Shown: positions 1 to 8,259 of the stretch, in pieces | Layout: each line of letters begins with the position of its first letter | Position numbering within the stretch: the stretch's first letter is position 1 | Assembly: GCA_964448085.1 (NCBI GenBank) | Contig: CAYUUX010000010.1 | Span: forward strand, 1-28,585 | Reading direction: 5' to 3' | Source: CAIJMI01 sp964448085 | Lineage (GTDB): Bacteria; Patescibacteriota; Microgenomatia; UBA10105; UBA927 | DNA: 28,585 bases | Notes under the pieces: generated by a model | Told to the model about the DNA's origin: nothing | Databases searched by the model: none | Seen by the model: the letters and a program-made list of their open reading frames with translations, nothing else | Position numbers and translations under genes: made by a program

Positions 1-1
1 C

Positions 2-364
2 CGGGCAGAAAGCGGTATTCTTACAGCGTTAATGGTATTGTCCCTGTTATGTACAGAGTCAAAAACGTTATCGCAGCTTGTTGATGAATTGGATATATAT
101 CCGGCAAGCGGCGAAATTAATTTTGTTTCCGACCATATACCAGCGATACTGGAAAAAGTCAGGTCCGGATATACAGATGCAACAAGTAAGGACGAATTGG
201 ACGGTACGAGCGTGTGGTATCCGACATATTGGTTTAACGTTCGGTCTTCAAAAACCGAACCGGTATTCCGTTTAAACGTTGAGGCGGATACGAAGGAAAT
301 CCTTGAGGAAAAAACAAAGGAATTAACCGATTTTTTGCTATCGCAAGGAGCAACCGTAAAATGA
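2..364 (+). CDS. Phosphomannomutase/phosphoglucomutase, C-terminal part (5' end outside window)
   Basis: The reading frame is open from the first bases of the window, so this is the 3' end of a longer gene; an ATG at 32 is internal. The entering residues AESGILTALMVLSLL match the helix of domain III in alpha-D-phosphohexomutases. The segment RSSKTEPVFRLNVEAD is the phosphate-binding loop of domain IV (family pattern R-x-S-x-T-E-P-x-x-R), placed where expected near the C terminus. The family interconverts hexose 1- and 6-phosphates (mannose or glucose), feeding nucleotide-sugar synthesis in the cytoplasm. The catalytic serine region is outside the window, so substrate preference cannot be judged. 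The stop overlaps the next start by four bases (ATGA), which indicates translational coupling in the sugar-phosphate operon. Confidence 0.9.
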   Translation, partial: RAESGILTALMVLSLLCTESKTLSQLVDELDIYPASGEINFVSDHIPAILEKVRSGYTDATSKDELDGTSVWYPTYWFNVRSSKTEPVFRLNVEADTKEILEEKTKELTDFLLSQGATVK

Positions 365-1173
365 ACGATGCACTTTTCTATACTAAGTTACAACGATTTG
401 CCGAAAACCTTTCCAAACAAGCTGCTGAAATGCTTGTGTCTCAGGAAAAAAACTTCACGATTCGGGTACAAAAGGATATTGTTGACGTTGCAACAAGCGC
501 GGACATTGCTGTTGAGCAATATATTAAAGAAGAAGTGCGAAAGCAATATCCAGATCACGGCTTTTATGGTGAGGAATTCGGTATTGATACTCCCAACGCG
601 CGCTTTGTATGGACGATAGACCCACTTGACGGCACAAAAGACTACGTACGTGGTATAGGAGAATACAATACCCTCATAGCCGTAGAGGACCAGGGGGCAC
701 CCGTTGTGGGGGTTGTCCGTCGAATCGGACATAATCAACTGTATTCCTGTTCCATAGGGCAAGGAGCCTTTTGTGATGGAAGGAAAATCACTGTTTCAAA
801 AACATCAAATTTAGACACTGCATTTGTCGGCATCGATTCCGTAAATACGACGAACAACTCATCCGACCAAATTGACCAATTTTATCAGTTATCCAAAAAG
901 CTAACGAATTCCCTTTACCGACTCCGTTTCCATTGGGATGATTCACGGCTTCTCAGCTTAGTGTCTCAAGGATCGTTTGACGCAACCATAATACTGCCAA
1001 ATGTGCCGAAGTGGTTTGATATAGCCCCGGCGCTTCTTTTGGTGGAAGAGGCAGGAGGAAAAGTAACAAATTGGCATGGAGAACCCATACAAAATAGAGA
1101 TGTATCAAAAGGAATACTTGCATCCAATGGAATGTTACATGACTCCTTATTAAAAATAATTTCGTCAATTTAG
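361..1173 (+). CDS. Inositol monophosphatase-family phosphatase (possible fructose-1,6-bisphosphatase)
   Basis: A 270-residue protein with the complete metal-binding signature of the Li+-sensitive IMPase superfamily: GEE at residues 70-72, DPLDGT with Asp87 and Asp90, and WFDIAPALLLVEEAGG with Asp220 near the C terminus. The length is normal for the family. These Mg-dependent enzymes hydrolyse inositol 1-phosphate, fructose 1,6-bisphosphate or 3'-phosphoadenosine nucleotides, and sequence alone does not separate these. Its place between a phosphohexomutase and hexose-phosphate isomerases, in an operon with aldolase and PEP synthase, favours fructose-1,6-bisphosphatase as in archaeal dual IMPase/FBPase enzymes; this is an inference. 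The start overlaps the upstream stop by four bases and no separate promoter is visible. CysQ-type nucleotidase is the main alternative. Confidence 0.88.
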   Translation: MNDALFYTKLQRFAENLSKQAAEMLVSQEKNFTIRVQKDIVDVATSADIAVEQYIKEEVRKQYPDHGFYGEEFGIDTPNARFVWTIDPLDGTKDYVRGIGEYNTLIAVEDQGAPVVGVVRRIGHNQLYSCSIGQGAFCDGRKITVSKTSNLDTAFVGIDSVNTTNNSSDQIDQFYQLSKKLTNSLYRLRFHWDDSRLLSLVSQGSFDATIILPNVPKWFDIAPALLLVEEAGGKVTNWHGEPIQNRDVSKGILASNGMLHDSLLKIISSI

Positions 1174-1175
1174 AC

Positions 1176-1181
1176 AGGAGG
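1176..1181 (+). promoter_or_regulatory. Strong Shine-Dalgarno site for the cupin gene at 1187
   Basis: AGGAGG lies five bases before the ATG at 1187, directly after the phosphatase stop. A similar AAGGAG at 1630-1635 precedes the ATG at 1640. These two sites show that canonical ribosome binding is used in this genome, in contrast to several genes that lack any leader. Confidence 0.75.
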
Positions 1182-1186
1182 AAACT

Positions 1187-1627
1187 ATGGCTGGAGGTTT
1201 TGATGCAACACAGTTTTCAACAGTACCCTATCAGAAACGTATTGAAAAACCGTGGGGATATGAAATCATCTATACACACGATAGCGCTCCTGCCACAGGC
1301 AAAATTCTTCATGTACTTGCAGGGAAACGGTTGAGCCTGCAGTATCATGACACCAAGAAGGAGACGTTATGTCTGATACAAGGCAATGCGACCATTACGC
1401 TTTCCAACGAAAGCGATATACCAATTGATATACCAATGGAACTCTATAAAGGGTATTTTATTACACCTGGCCAGGTGCATCGTGTTACAGCAATAACCGA
1501 TATCGATTTTGTAGAAGCATCAACACCCGAAGCGGGAAATACCGTCCGATTACAAGACGATTCAAACAGACCAACGGAAACGGAAGAGATGCGACAGCAA
1601 GCTGATCGCGGATGGTCAAAAAAATAG
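1187..1627 (+). CDS. Cupin protein, mannose-6-phosphate isomerase type II-like
   Basis: A 146-residue single-domain cupin. The N-terminal KRIEKPWGYE is the hallmark start of the type II phosphomannose isomerase/GDP-mannose pyrophosphorylase C-terminal domain family. The cupin metal-binding elements appear as LQYHDTKKET (motif 1) and PGQVHRV (motif 2). It is a stand-alone isomerase-type domain, without the nucleotidyltransferase part found in bifunctional ManC proteins. Its likely reaction is mannose 6-phosphate to fructose 6-phosphate, linking GDP-mannose synthesis to the central sugar-phosphate pool; family members of this size are often uncharacterised, so the substrate is inferred. An excellent Shine-Dalgarno site sets the start. 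The next gene, also a cupin sugar isomerase, follows after 12 bases. Confidence 0.82.
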   Translation: MAGGFDATQFSTVPYQKRIEKPWGYEIIYTHDSAPATGKILHVLAGKRLSLQYHDTKKETLCLIQGNATITLSNESDIPIDIPMELYKGYFITPGQVHRVTAITDIDFVEASTPEAGNTVRLQDDSNRPTETEEMRQQADRGWSKK

Positions 1628-1639
1628 GAAAGGAGATCT

Positions 1640-2251
1640 ATGAACAGTGATTTTACTTTTGTTCCAAAACACTATGCGCCACGAACGCACGAAAAAATGC
1701 AGGAAGTGCTTATGGATCCGAATGGTTTGGGTCCCGCAATCCATTACTACATGATTCGTGGCGGAATACACCAATACAACATTACCGTCTGGGAAACAGG
1801 AACGATTAGTGGAGAATATATTAAAACATATGGGCACTATCATATTGGCAAGCTGGATGAAACGTACCATATTTTGTTTGGAGAAGGCGTTGCATTGCTC
1901 CAAAAACTAGCTACGCGTGCCGATGGAATGATGATTGCAGATACGGTGGAAGAGTTTAAGGCGATTCCGTGCAAAACAGGTGATGAGGTATATATGGCTC
2001 CCGGATGGGGCCACTTAGTTGTCAATGTTGGTAAAACCTATTTTGTCACAGCAGACAACACGCCGGTCAATTTTGATGAGGAACATGCCGTCAGTCTTCC
2101 AGGACATGCAGATTACAAGCTTGTTCAACAGATGCAGGGGTTTGCCTATTACGTGGTGGAGCACGAAGGAAAGCCGGCTTTGAAGCGAAACAATAAATAT
2201 AAGGAAGTAAAGAAAATAGAATCAAACGGCATTCCGATACTTCCGGAATAA
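1640..2251 (+). CDS. Glucose-6-phosphate isomerase, cupin (archaeal) type
   Basis: A 203-residue protein of the cupin GPI family (Pfam GPI), unrelated to the usual bacterial Pgi fold. Metal ligands are visible as GHYH (His66, His68), Glu74 and the later PGWGH (His125), matching the pattern known from Pyrococcus. It interconverts glucose 6-phosphate and fructose 6-phosphate. The C-terminal tail (about residues 165-203), ending in a Lys-rich stretch, is longer than the bare cupin. A good ribosome site (AAGGAG at 1630-1635) sets the start. Position between the mannose isomerase-like cupin and PEP synthase fits a gluconeogenic route ending at hexose phosphates. Recognition is confident because both cupin motifs and the overall length agree. 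Confidence 0.9.
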   Translation: MNSDFTFVPKHYAPRTHEKMQEVLMDPNGLGPAIHYYMIRGGIHQYNITVWETGTISGEYIKTYGHYHIGKLDETYHILFGEGVALLQKLATRADGMMIADTVEEFKAIPCKTGDEVYMAPGWGHLVVNVGKTYFVTADNTPVNFDEEHAVSLPGHADYKLVQQMQGFAYYVVEHEGKPALKRNNKYKEVKKIESNGIPILPE

Positions 2252-2259
2252 CTTGAGAC

Positions 2260-2288
2260 TTGCCAGAATTTCCGAAACACCGCATACT
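2260..2288 (+). promoter_or_regulatory. Candidate internal promoter for ppsA
   Basis: TTGCCA at 2260-2265 and CATACT at 2283-2288 are separated by exactly 17 bases. The ATG at 2295 begins six bases after the -10 element. If real, the transcript would start at or next to the ATG (leaderless), and this supports 2295 over the TTG at 2253 as the start of ppsA. Each box departs from consensus (5/6 and 4/6), so chance is possible. Confidence 0.35.
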
Positions 2289-2294
2289 AAAAAT

Positions 2295-4565
2295 ATGGCA
2301 AAGAAGTTTGTTGTGTGGTTTCGTGATGTATCCAAAGAAGACATTCCTCTTGTGGGCGGCAAGGGTGCAAACCTGGGGGAAATGACAAAGGCCGGCTTTC
2401 CCGTCCCCAATGGTTTTATCGTTACCTCCGACGCATATTACGCGTTTATTGATGAAAATCACCTGCAGGAAAAAATAAAACGCATTTTAGAACCATTGGA
2501 TGTAAATAAGGCAAAGGATCTAGATTCAACCTCACAGAAAATCCGTTTGCTCATTGAAAAAGCACCTATTCCCAAGGAAATATCCAAAAAAGTGTTTGCT
2601 GCATATTTTGCGATGGCAAAGGGAATATTTACTCATGCACTCGTTGCCGTGCGCTCATCTGCAACGGCTGAAGATTTACCGACTGCCTCGTTTGCCGGTC
2701 AGCAGGAAACTTACCTAAATGTGCAAGGTGAAGCGAATGTTCTTGAGAAAATCCGTTTATGTTGGGCGTCGTTGTTTACATCACGGGCTATTTTTTATCG
2801 ACAAACAAACCATTTCGATCATTTTAAGGTTGGGATTGCAGTTCCCGTTCAAAAAATGGTTGCATCCGATCAGTCAGGGATTATGTTTACCATAGATCCG
2901 GTGACAAATGATAAAAAGAAGATTGTCATTGAAGCCATTTATGGCCTTGGCGAAATGATCGTCCAGGGAAAAGTTACACCAGACCATTATGAAGTGGAAA
3001 AAAGTTCGGGAGATATTACTGTAAAAACTACACATACGCAGGAACGCATCATGTTGCGTCAAAAAGGAAAGAATGTTATCCGTGATCTGACAAAAGCTGC
3101 AGGAAGCAAAACAAAATTGACGGATGCACACATAAAAGCTTTGGCACAGCTGGGAAAAAAACTTGAACAGCATTACTATTTCCCTCAGGACAGCGAGTGG
3201 GCAATTGAAAAAGACAAGGTATATATTGTGCAAACCCGACCCGTAACAACAACGGGTATGAAGTCGGGCGAGGTAACAAAAAGCGCAATAGCTCAAAAGG
3301 ATATCATCACGACGGGCGATCCCGCAAGTCCGGGTATCTCATCCGGCCCTTCACAGATCTTGCACTCCGCAAAAGAGATAGATAAGGTGCATCAGGGAGA
3401 GGTACTCGTTGCCGAACAAACTAATCCTGATTTTGTACCTGCGATGAAAAAAGCAGCTGCTATCGTAACGGAACGTGGAGGCCGAACATCCCATGCAGCG
3501 ATTGTATCGCGGGAATTGGGAATACCGGCCGTTGTCGGCGCCGAAGGGATAATGAGCAAAGTGAAAGATGGTCAGGTAATTACCGTTAACGGATCAACCG
3601 GCGTTATTTCCAAAGGTGCGCTTACCGCAAGTCAAATGCAGCATCCCGTTGTGCGGAAAAAATCACTTCATATTAAAACAGCAACAAAAGTCTATGTAAA
3701 TTTGGCAGAACCTGAGAGGGCTGCAGCCATTGCGGGTATGGACGTGGATGGAGTTGGGTTGTTGCGCGCAGAATTCATGATTGCAGGTATCGGGACCCAT
3801 CCGAAGAAACTCATAGCAGATCACAAGGAACATATATTCATAAATACCCTCAGTGAACAAATTGCGACATTTTGCAAAGCTTTTTCTCCCAGACCGATTA
3901 TCTATCGCGCTACGGATTTTAAAACAAATGAATACCGTAGTTTAAAAGGCGGATCTTTGTTTGAGCCAGAAGAACCAAATCCGATGCTTGGCTATCGGGG
4001 TGCGGCCCGATATGTCCGGGACCCTGCTGTTTTTTCTCTTGAACTTGAAGCGATAAAAAGGGTAAGAAACAAAATGGGATTGAAAAATTTATGGATGATG
4101 ATTCCGTTTGTTCGCACACCGGAAGAGTTATTAAAAATAAAAAAGCACATGGCAGAAGTCGGCTTAAGTCGTTCGTCGACCTTTAAGCTTTTTCTCATGG
4201 TGGAAATTCCCACAAACGTCATCCGGCTTGATGATTTTATCGACGTTGGTATAGATGGGGTATCGATTGGATCAAATGATTTGACAATGTTAGTTCTTGG
4301 CACAGACAGGGATAACAGCGAAGTGGCAAATGAATTTAATGAGAGAGACCCTGCAGTGTTGTGGGCTTTGGAAAAAACAATAAAAACGTGTGATAAAAGA
4401 AACATAACGGCTTCCATATGTGGTCAGGCGCCTTCGGATTATCCTGATCTCGTCGATAAATTGGTGCAGTGGGGAATTACAAGTGTTTCTGTAAATCCCG
4501 ATGCCGTTGAACGTGTTCGTGAAACGATAGCACTCGCGGAAAAGTCGGTAGTGACAAAACGTTGA
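2295..4565 (+). CDS. ppsA: Phosphoenolpyruvate synthase
   Basis: Converts pyruvate, ATP and water to PEP, AMP and phosphate, the entry step of gluconeogenesis. From the chosen ATG it has 756 residues, slightly shorter than the roughly 790 of E. coli PpsA. Three domains are visible: an N-terminal ATP-grasp PPDK_N domain (VPLVGGKGANLGEM near the start), the mobile phosphohistidine domain with GGRTSHAAIVSRE (catalytic His400), and the C-terminal TIM-barrel PEP-utilising domain with the active-site Cys in ASICGQAPS (Cys709). The frame is open back to a TTG at 2253, but homologues begin at MAKKFVVWF-like residues, so ATG 2295 is preferred. It lies 43 bases after the GPI gene with a candidate promoter between. 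Pyruvate phosphate dikinase is excluded by length and organisation. Confidence 0.95.
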   Translation: MAKKFVVWFRDVSKEDIPLVGGKGANLGEMTKAGFPVPNGFIVTSDAYYAFIDENHLQEKIKRILEPLDVNKAKDLDSTSQKIRLLIEKAPIPKEISKKVFAAYFAMAKGIFTHALVAVRSSATAEDLPTASFAGQQETYLNVQGEANVLEKIRLCWASLFTSRAIFYRQTNHFDHFKVGIAVPVQKMVASDQSGIMFTIDPVTNDKKKIVIEAIYGLGEMIVQGKVTPDHYEVEKSSGDITVKTTHTQERIMLRQKGKNVIRDLTKAAGSKTKLTDAHIKALAQLGKKLEQHYYFPQDSEWAIEKDKVYIVQTRPVTTTGMKSGEVTKSAIAQKDIITTGDPASPGISSGPSQILHSAKEIDKVHQGEVLVAEQTNPDFVPAMKKAAAIVTERGGRTSHAAIVSRELGIPAVVGAEGIMSKVKDGQVITVNGSTGVISKGALTASQMQHPVVRKKSLHIKTATKVYVNLAEPERAAAIAGMDVDGVGLLRAEFMIAGIGTHPKKLIADHKEHIFINTLSEQIATFCKAFSPRPIIYRATDFKTNEYRSLKGGSLFEPEEPNPMLGYRGAARYVRDPAVFSLELEAIKRVRNKMGLKNLWMMIPFVRTPEELLKIKKHMAEVGLSRSSTFKLFLMVEIPTNVIRLDDFIDVGIDGVSIGSNDLTMLVLGTDRDNSEVANEFNERDPAVLWALEKTIKTCDKRNITASICGQAPSDYPDLVDKLVQWGITSVSVNPDAVERVRETIALAEKSVVTKR

Positions 4566-4571
4566 GACCAT

Positions 4572-5870
4572 ATGAGTGAAACAATCAATACAAAAATTTA
4601 CGGACTCTTTGCACGAGAAATTATCAATTCGCGCGCCACACCAACCATTGAAGTGACCGCTATTCTTCAAAGCGGATATCGGGCAACCGTATCCATTCCG
4701 TCTGGAATGACTCCTGGCAAATACGATGCGAAGGAATTGTGTGATGAAGACCCAGCTCGATTTGAGGGAAAAGGCATGCGTAAGGCGGTCAATAATGTGA
4801 ACACCACCATAACACAAGCTTTGCGGGGGCAGCTTGGAGAAGATCAAAAAGCAATCGATACGATCATGCTCAATCTTGATGGGACACCTGACAAATCCAA
4901 ATTAGGCGTCAACGCCATTCTCTGTTCATCGCTTGCAATTGCGGCGGCTGTGGCAAATGCGTATTCAGTGCCTCTGTACGGCTATCTCAATAAATTATTT
5001 AATTCGTATCTTCCAACACCGCTGACAAAAATTCCCCTTCCAATTTTTAACATGATCAATGGGGGAAAACATGGAGCAGGGAATTTAAATTTTCAGGAAT
5101 TTCAGATTATCCCAGCTTCCAACAGAACATATCCTCATGCATACCAAATGGGTGTGGAACTCTATAAGAATACGAGAAAAATTTTAGCATTTCGGAATGC
5201 CGGCCATTCCGTTGGTGATGAAGGTGGCTTTACCCCGAATCTGTTCACAAATCTTGATGCAATTGAAATACTTCTTGAGTCAATACGGTCGAGTAACTAT
5301 AAGTTCGGGATCGACGTATTCTTGGGTTTGGATATCGCAGCAACACATTTTAAAAAGGAGAATGGGTATTTGATTAAAGACAGGGCTGTTCCATACAGCG
5401 CAAACGAATTTATCCAATATTTAAAGGATATGCACGCGAAATACCACATACTCATTCTTGAGGATCCGCTGGAAGAAGACGATTGGAACGGTTGGCAAAC
5501 ACTCACAAAAGAAATGGAAAAAGATACGCTTATTGTAGGAGATGATTTGCTGGCAACAAATAAAGATCGTCTTGAGCGAGCAATAAAAGAAAAGAGCTGT
5601 TCATCCATTCTTCTCAAGCCCAATCAGGTTGGAACACTTTCCGAGGTCCTGGAAATAACATCCATTGCCAAAAAGAACGATATGAAAACAATTATTTCCC
5701 ATAGATCTGGAGAAACAAATGATACATTTGTCGCAGATTTGGCAGTAGCAGTGCAAGCCGATTATGTGAAATTCGGTGCGCCAGCGAGAGGAGAGCGTGT
5801 TGCCAAATACAATAGGCTATTGGAAATCTCAGATGAATTTGACCGTATACGTTCAAAAAACAAAGCATGA
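4572..5870 (+). CDS. eno: Enolase (divergent N-terminal catalytic loop)
   Basis: Interconverts 2-phosphoglycerate and PEP. At 432 residues it has the normal length. Most catalytic positions are present: His167 and Glu176 in GGKHGAGNLNFQEF, Glu217 in VGDEGGF, Mg ligands Asp254, Glu297 (LEDPLEEDDW) and Asp324 (VGDDL), Lys349 (LLKPNQVGT), His377-Arg378-Ser379 (SHRSGE) and Lys400. Two normally near-invariant N-terminal motifs are changed: the DSRGNPT motif reads NSRATPT, and the SGASTG loop reads SGMTPG (residues 44-49), so the serine that binds the second Mg is replaced by Thr47. The full set of remaining residues argues for an active enzyme. It starts six bases after ppsA and overlaps gpmI by four bases. 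Confidence 0.93.
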   Translation: MSETINTKIYGLFAREIINSRATPTIEVTAILQSGYRATVSIPSGMTPGKYDAKELCDEDPARFEGKGMRKAVNNVNTTITQALRGQLGEDQKAIDTIMLNLDGTPDKSKLGVNAILCSSLAIAAAVANAYSVPLYGYLNKLFNSYLPTPLTKIPLPIFNMINGGKHGAGNLNFQEFQIIPASNRTYPHAYQMGVELYKNTRKILAFRNAGHSVGDEGGFTPNLFTNLDAIEILLESIRSSNYKFGIDVFLGLDIAATHFKKENGYLIKDRAVPYSANEFIQYLKDMHAKYHILILEDPLEEDDWNGWQTLTKEMEKDTLIVGDDLLATNKDRLERAIKEKSCSSILLKPNQVGTLSEVLEITSIAKKNDMKTIISHRSGETNDTFVADLAVAVQADYVKFGAPARGERVAKYNRLLEISDEFDRIRSKNKA

Positions 5871-7501
5871 AACAGGGAATTCTCATTATCATTGATGGTT
5901 GGGGAATAGCTCCCGATGGCCCTGGAAATGCAATAACCCAATCAAACCTGAATATCATGCCCAAATTATGGCGTTCCTATCCCCACACGTTACTGAAGGC
6001 TGCAGGGAGTGCTGTCGGATTACCAGAAACCGAAAGTGGAAATTCTGAAACAGGACATATCAATATCGGTGCGGGACGACTTGTTCCACAGGATCTGCAG
6101 CGTATTAATCGTTCAATTGAAGAGGGGTCATTTTTTAGAAATGAAGCATTTATCGGGGCTATACGTCATGTGAAAGACCATCACTCAAATTTGCATATTA
6201 TGGGAGTTCTCTCAACAGCGGGTGTTCATGCCAGCAAAGATCATCTTTGTAGTCTATTGAAGCTTATTGATACAGAAGGGAAGATTCCTGTATTTTTGCA
6301 CCTTTTTACAGATGGAAGGGATGCATTACCAAAATCCGCATTGGAAATTTTTACCCGTTTAGAAAAAGAGTGTGTCGTCAGTCACACATCAACTCATATC
6401 GCAACAATTATGGGAAGATATTACGGAATGGATAGGGACAGGCGATGGGAACGAACTGAAACTGCATATGATGGATTAACTGATAAAAGTACAAAAACCG
6501 CATCTAGTGCGACTCAGGCAATTCAAGCGGCATACGAGCGTGGGGAGACTGATGAATTTATTACACCCACAGTTATGACGGACACATCACATACAGCTTT
6601 TCCAAGAATTTCAGATAACGATGCCGTTATTTTTTACAATTTTCGGATCGATAGGCCGCGACAATTAACACGCGCGTTTGTGCTACCCGATTTTGAAACG
6701 CATAAATTTACGGCTTCAATCGATCCATATGCTGAGAAATATTATCATAAACATACGATTGATGTGGATGAACGTTCCACCCCGTTTCAAAGAAAAAAGA
6801 TTTTAAAAAACCTATTTTTTGTCACGATGACGGAGTATGAGCAAAATACTCCCTGCGTTGCAGCATTTCCACCAAGACAAATTTCTGAAGGTATTGCAGA
6901 AACAATCGCCCGTCAGGGAATACGACAGCTACACGCGTCGGAATCGGAAAAAGAGCGAATGGTGACCTACTATTTTAATGGATTAAAACAGTCTCCGTAT
7001 TCTGGCGAAGATCGACTCATTGTTCCCTCACCTGACGTACCGACATATGACCTTCAACCAGAAATGTCAGCAAGGATTCTTACAGATCAGTTTATTGATC
7101 GTATGCGTTTGGGAATTTATGGCTTTGGTGTTATCAACTTCGCAAACCCGGATATGGTAGGACATACCGGCTCCATTGAAGCGGCAAAAAAAGCATGTGA
7201 AGTGGTTGATGAATGCATTGGAAGAATTGTTGAGCACGTAAACAAATTTGATGGCGTTTGTTTTATCACGGCGGATCATGGAAACGTTGAGGAAATGTTA
7301 ACAACGCAGAATGAAAAAGAAACAGAACATTCAAAAAATCCTGTTCCTCTCATTTGCTGTAGTGCTTCATGGTATGGTTTAGGAACACAGCTTCCTTCCG
7401 GAGCCCTAGGAGATATCGGACCAACACTTCTTGGGGCGATGGGTGTACCCACTCCATTGACGATGAGCGGACATAACTTACTGGAAGGTGGGGTGTCGTA
7501 A
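5867..7501 (+). CDS. gpmI: 2,3-bisphosphoglycerate-independent phosphoglycerate mutase
   Basis: Interconverts 3- and 2-phosphoglycerate using two Mn ions and a phosphoserine. It has 544 residues, a little longer than the usual ~510. Visible landmarks are the N-terminal IIIDGWG metal motif, GNSETGHINIGAGR with nucleophile Ser60 (the family usually has GNSEVGH), GRYYGMDRDRRWERT, the Arg-rich NFRIDRPRQ, then NFANPDMVGHTG and ITADHGN carrying the C-terminal metal ligands. The alkaline-phosphatase core and the inserted phosphotransferase domain are both complete. The start overlaps the enolase stop by four bases (ATGA), so the two consecutive enzymes of the pathway are translationally coupled. The DhnA aldolase follows after eight bases. 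Confidence 0.96.
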   Translation: MKQGILIIIDGWGIAPDGPGNAITQSNLNIMPKLWRSYPHTLLKAAGSAVGLPETESGNSETGHINIGAGRLVPQDLQRINRSIEEGSFFRNEAFIGAIRHVKDHHSNLHIMGVLSTAGVHASKDHLCSLLKLIDTEGKIPVFLHLFTDGRDALPKSALEIFTRLEKECVVSHTSTHIATIMGRYYGMDRDRRWERTETAYDGLTDKSTKTASSATQAIQAAYERGETDEFITPTVMTDTSHTAFPRISDNDAVIFYNFRIDRPRQLTRAFVLPDFETHKFTASIDPYAEKYYHKHTIDVDERSTPFQRKKILKNLFFVTMTEYEQNTPCVAAFPPRQISEGIAETIARQGIRQLHASESEKERMVTYYFNGLKQSPYSGEDRLIVPSPDVPTYDLQPEMSARILTDQFIDRMRLGIYGFGVINFANPDMVGHTGSIEAAKKACEVVDECIGRIVEHVNKFDGVCFITADHGNVEEMLTTQNEKETEHSKNPVPLICCSASWYGLGTQLPSGALGDIGPTLLGAMGVPTPLTMSGHNLLEGGVS

Positions 7502-7509
7502 AAATATAT

Positions 7510-8259
7510 ATGAGTGATATAGAAAGAAACAATAAAGTTTTACTGCTCGCCTATGACCAGGGGTTTGAACATGGCCCAACTGATTTTAATGAAAAAAATG
7601 TAGATCCAGAATATATTCTTCATATTGCGCGGGAATGCAATGTCTACACGGGTATTGTGTTTCACGAAGGAATTGCACAAAGCTATTTCAATCCAGAGGT
7701 TGAACGAATACCCCTGTGTATAAAATTGAACGGAAAAACATCCCTCGTCACAGGCGTGGAACCCTACAGTCCTCAACTCTGCACCGTTGAAGAAGCGCTA
7801 CGGCTTGGTGCTAAAGCAGTTGGATATACGATTTACATCGGAAGTGAACATGAGTCCAAAATGATGCAGGAATTTAGCCGAATTGAAGATGAGGCGCATA
7901 AAGAAGGATTGGCGGTTATTTTATGGGCATATCCGCGAGGGAAAAGTGTAGCAGGTAAAGAAACTGCCCGTGATGTTTTAGCGTATGCCGCACGCATTGC
8001 GCTGGAACTCGGCACGGATTATGTGAAACTTCCGTATTCAGGGGATATTGAGTCCTATCGTTGGATTGTCCAATCAGCGGGTACCACAGGCGTGCTCGTG
8101 CAAGGGGGCAAGAAATTGGAAAAGGCACAATTTCTTGAGGAAGTAACGCAAATTATGAAAACGGGTGCGCGAGGTTTAGCCGTCGGGAGAAACATCTGGC
8201 AATCGGAAGATCCAATACAACTATCAAAAGATGTCGCAAAGATTGTGTATGGAAACTAA
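7510..8259 (+). CDS. Fructose-bisphosphate aldolase, class I, DhnA/archaeal type
   Basis: A 249-residue (beta/alpha)8 protein of the DeoC/LacD/DhnA superfamily. The N-terminal AYDQGFEHGP matches the start of archaeal-type class I aldolases, and DYVKLPYSG places the Schiff-base lysine at Lys173. The C-terminal GARGLAVGRNIWQ contains the phosphate-binding GR segment. It cleaves or forms fructose 1,6-bisphosphate from dihydroxyacetone phosphate and glyceraldehyde 3-phosphate. Related DhnA proteins act in aromatic amino acid or autoinducer metabolism, but the neighbours make the glycolytic role much more likely. No clear Shine-Dalgarno lies at the usual distance from the ATG. The PfkB kinase start overlaps its end by 11 bases. 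Confidence 0.9.
   Translation: MSDIERNNKVLLLAYDQGFEHGPTDFNEKNVDPEYILHIARECNVYTGIVFHEGIAQSYFNPEVERIPLCIKLNGKTSLVTGVEPYSPQLCTVEEALRLGAKAVGYTIYIGSEHESKMMQEFSRIEDEAHKEGLAVILWAYPRGKSVAGKETARDVLAYAARIALELGTDYVKLPYSGDIESYRWIVQSAGTTGVLVQGGKKLEKAQFLEEVTQIMKTGARGLAVGRNIWQSEDPIQLSKDVAKIVYGN

Noticed and set aside
388..762. 124-codon open frame on the minus strand
   Set aside because: Fully antisense to the IMPase-family gene, whose motifs are complete; no domain in the antisense translation.
2253..2294. TTG start for ppsA
   Set aside because: The added 14 residues have no counterpart in the family, and the segment contains promoter-like boxes; ATG 2295 fits better.
4290..4847. 185-codon open frame on the minus strand
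   Set aside because: It lies antisense to the well-supported ppsA and eno genes and its translation has no recognisable domain; it is a shadow of their codon composition.
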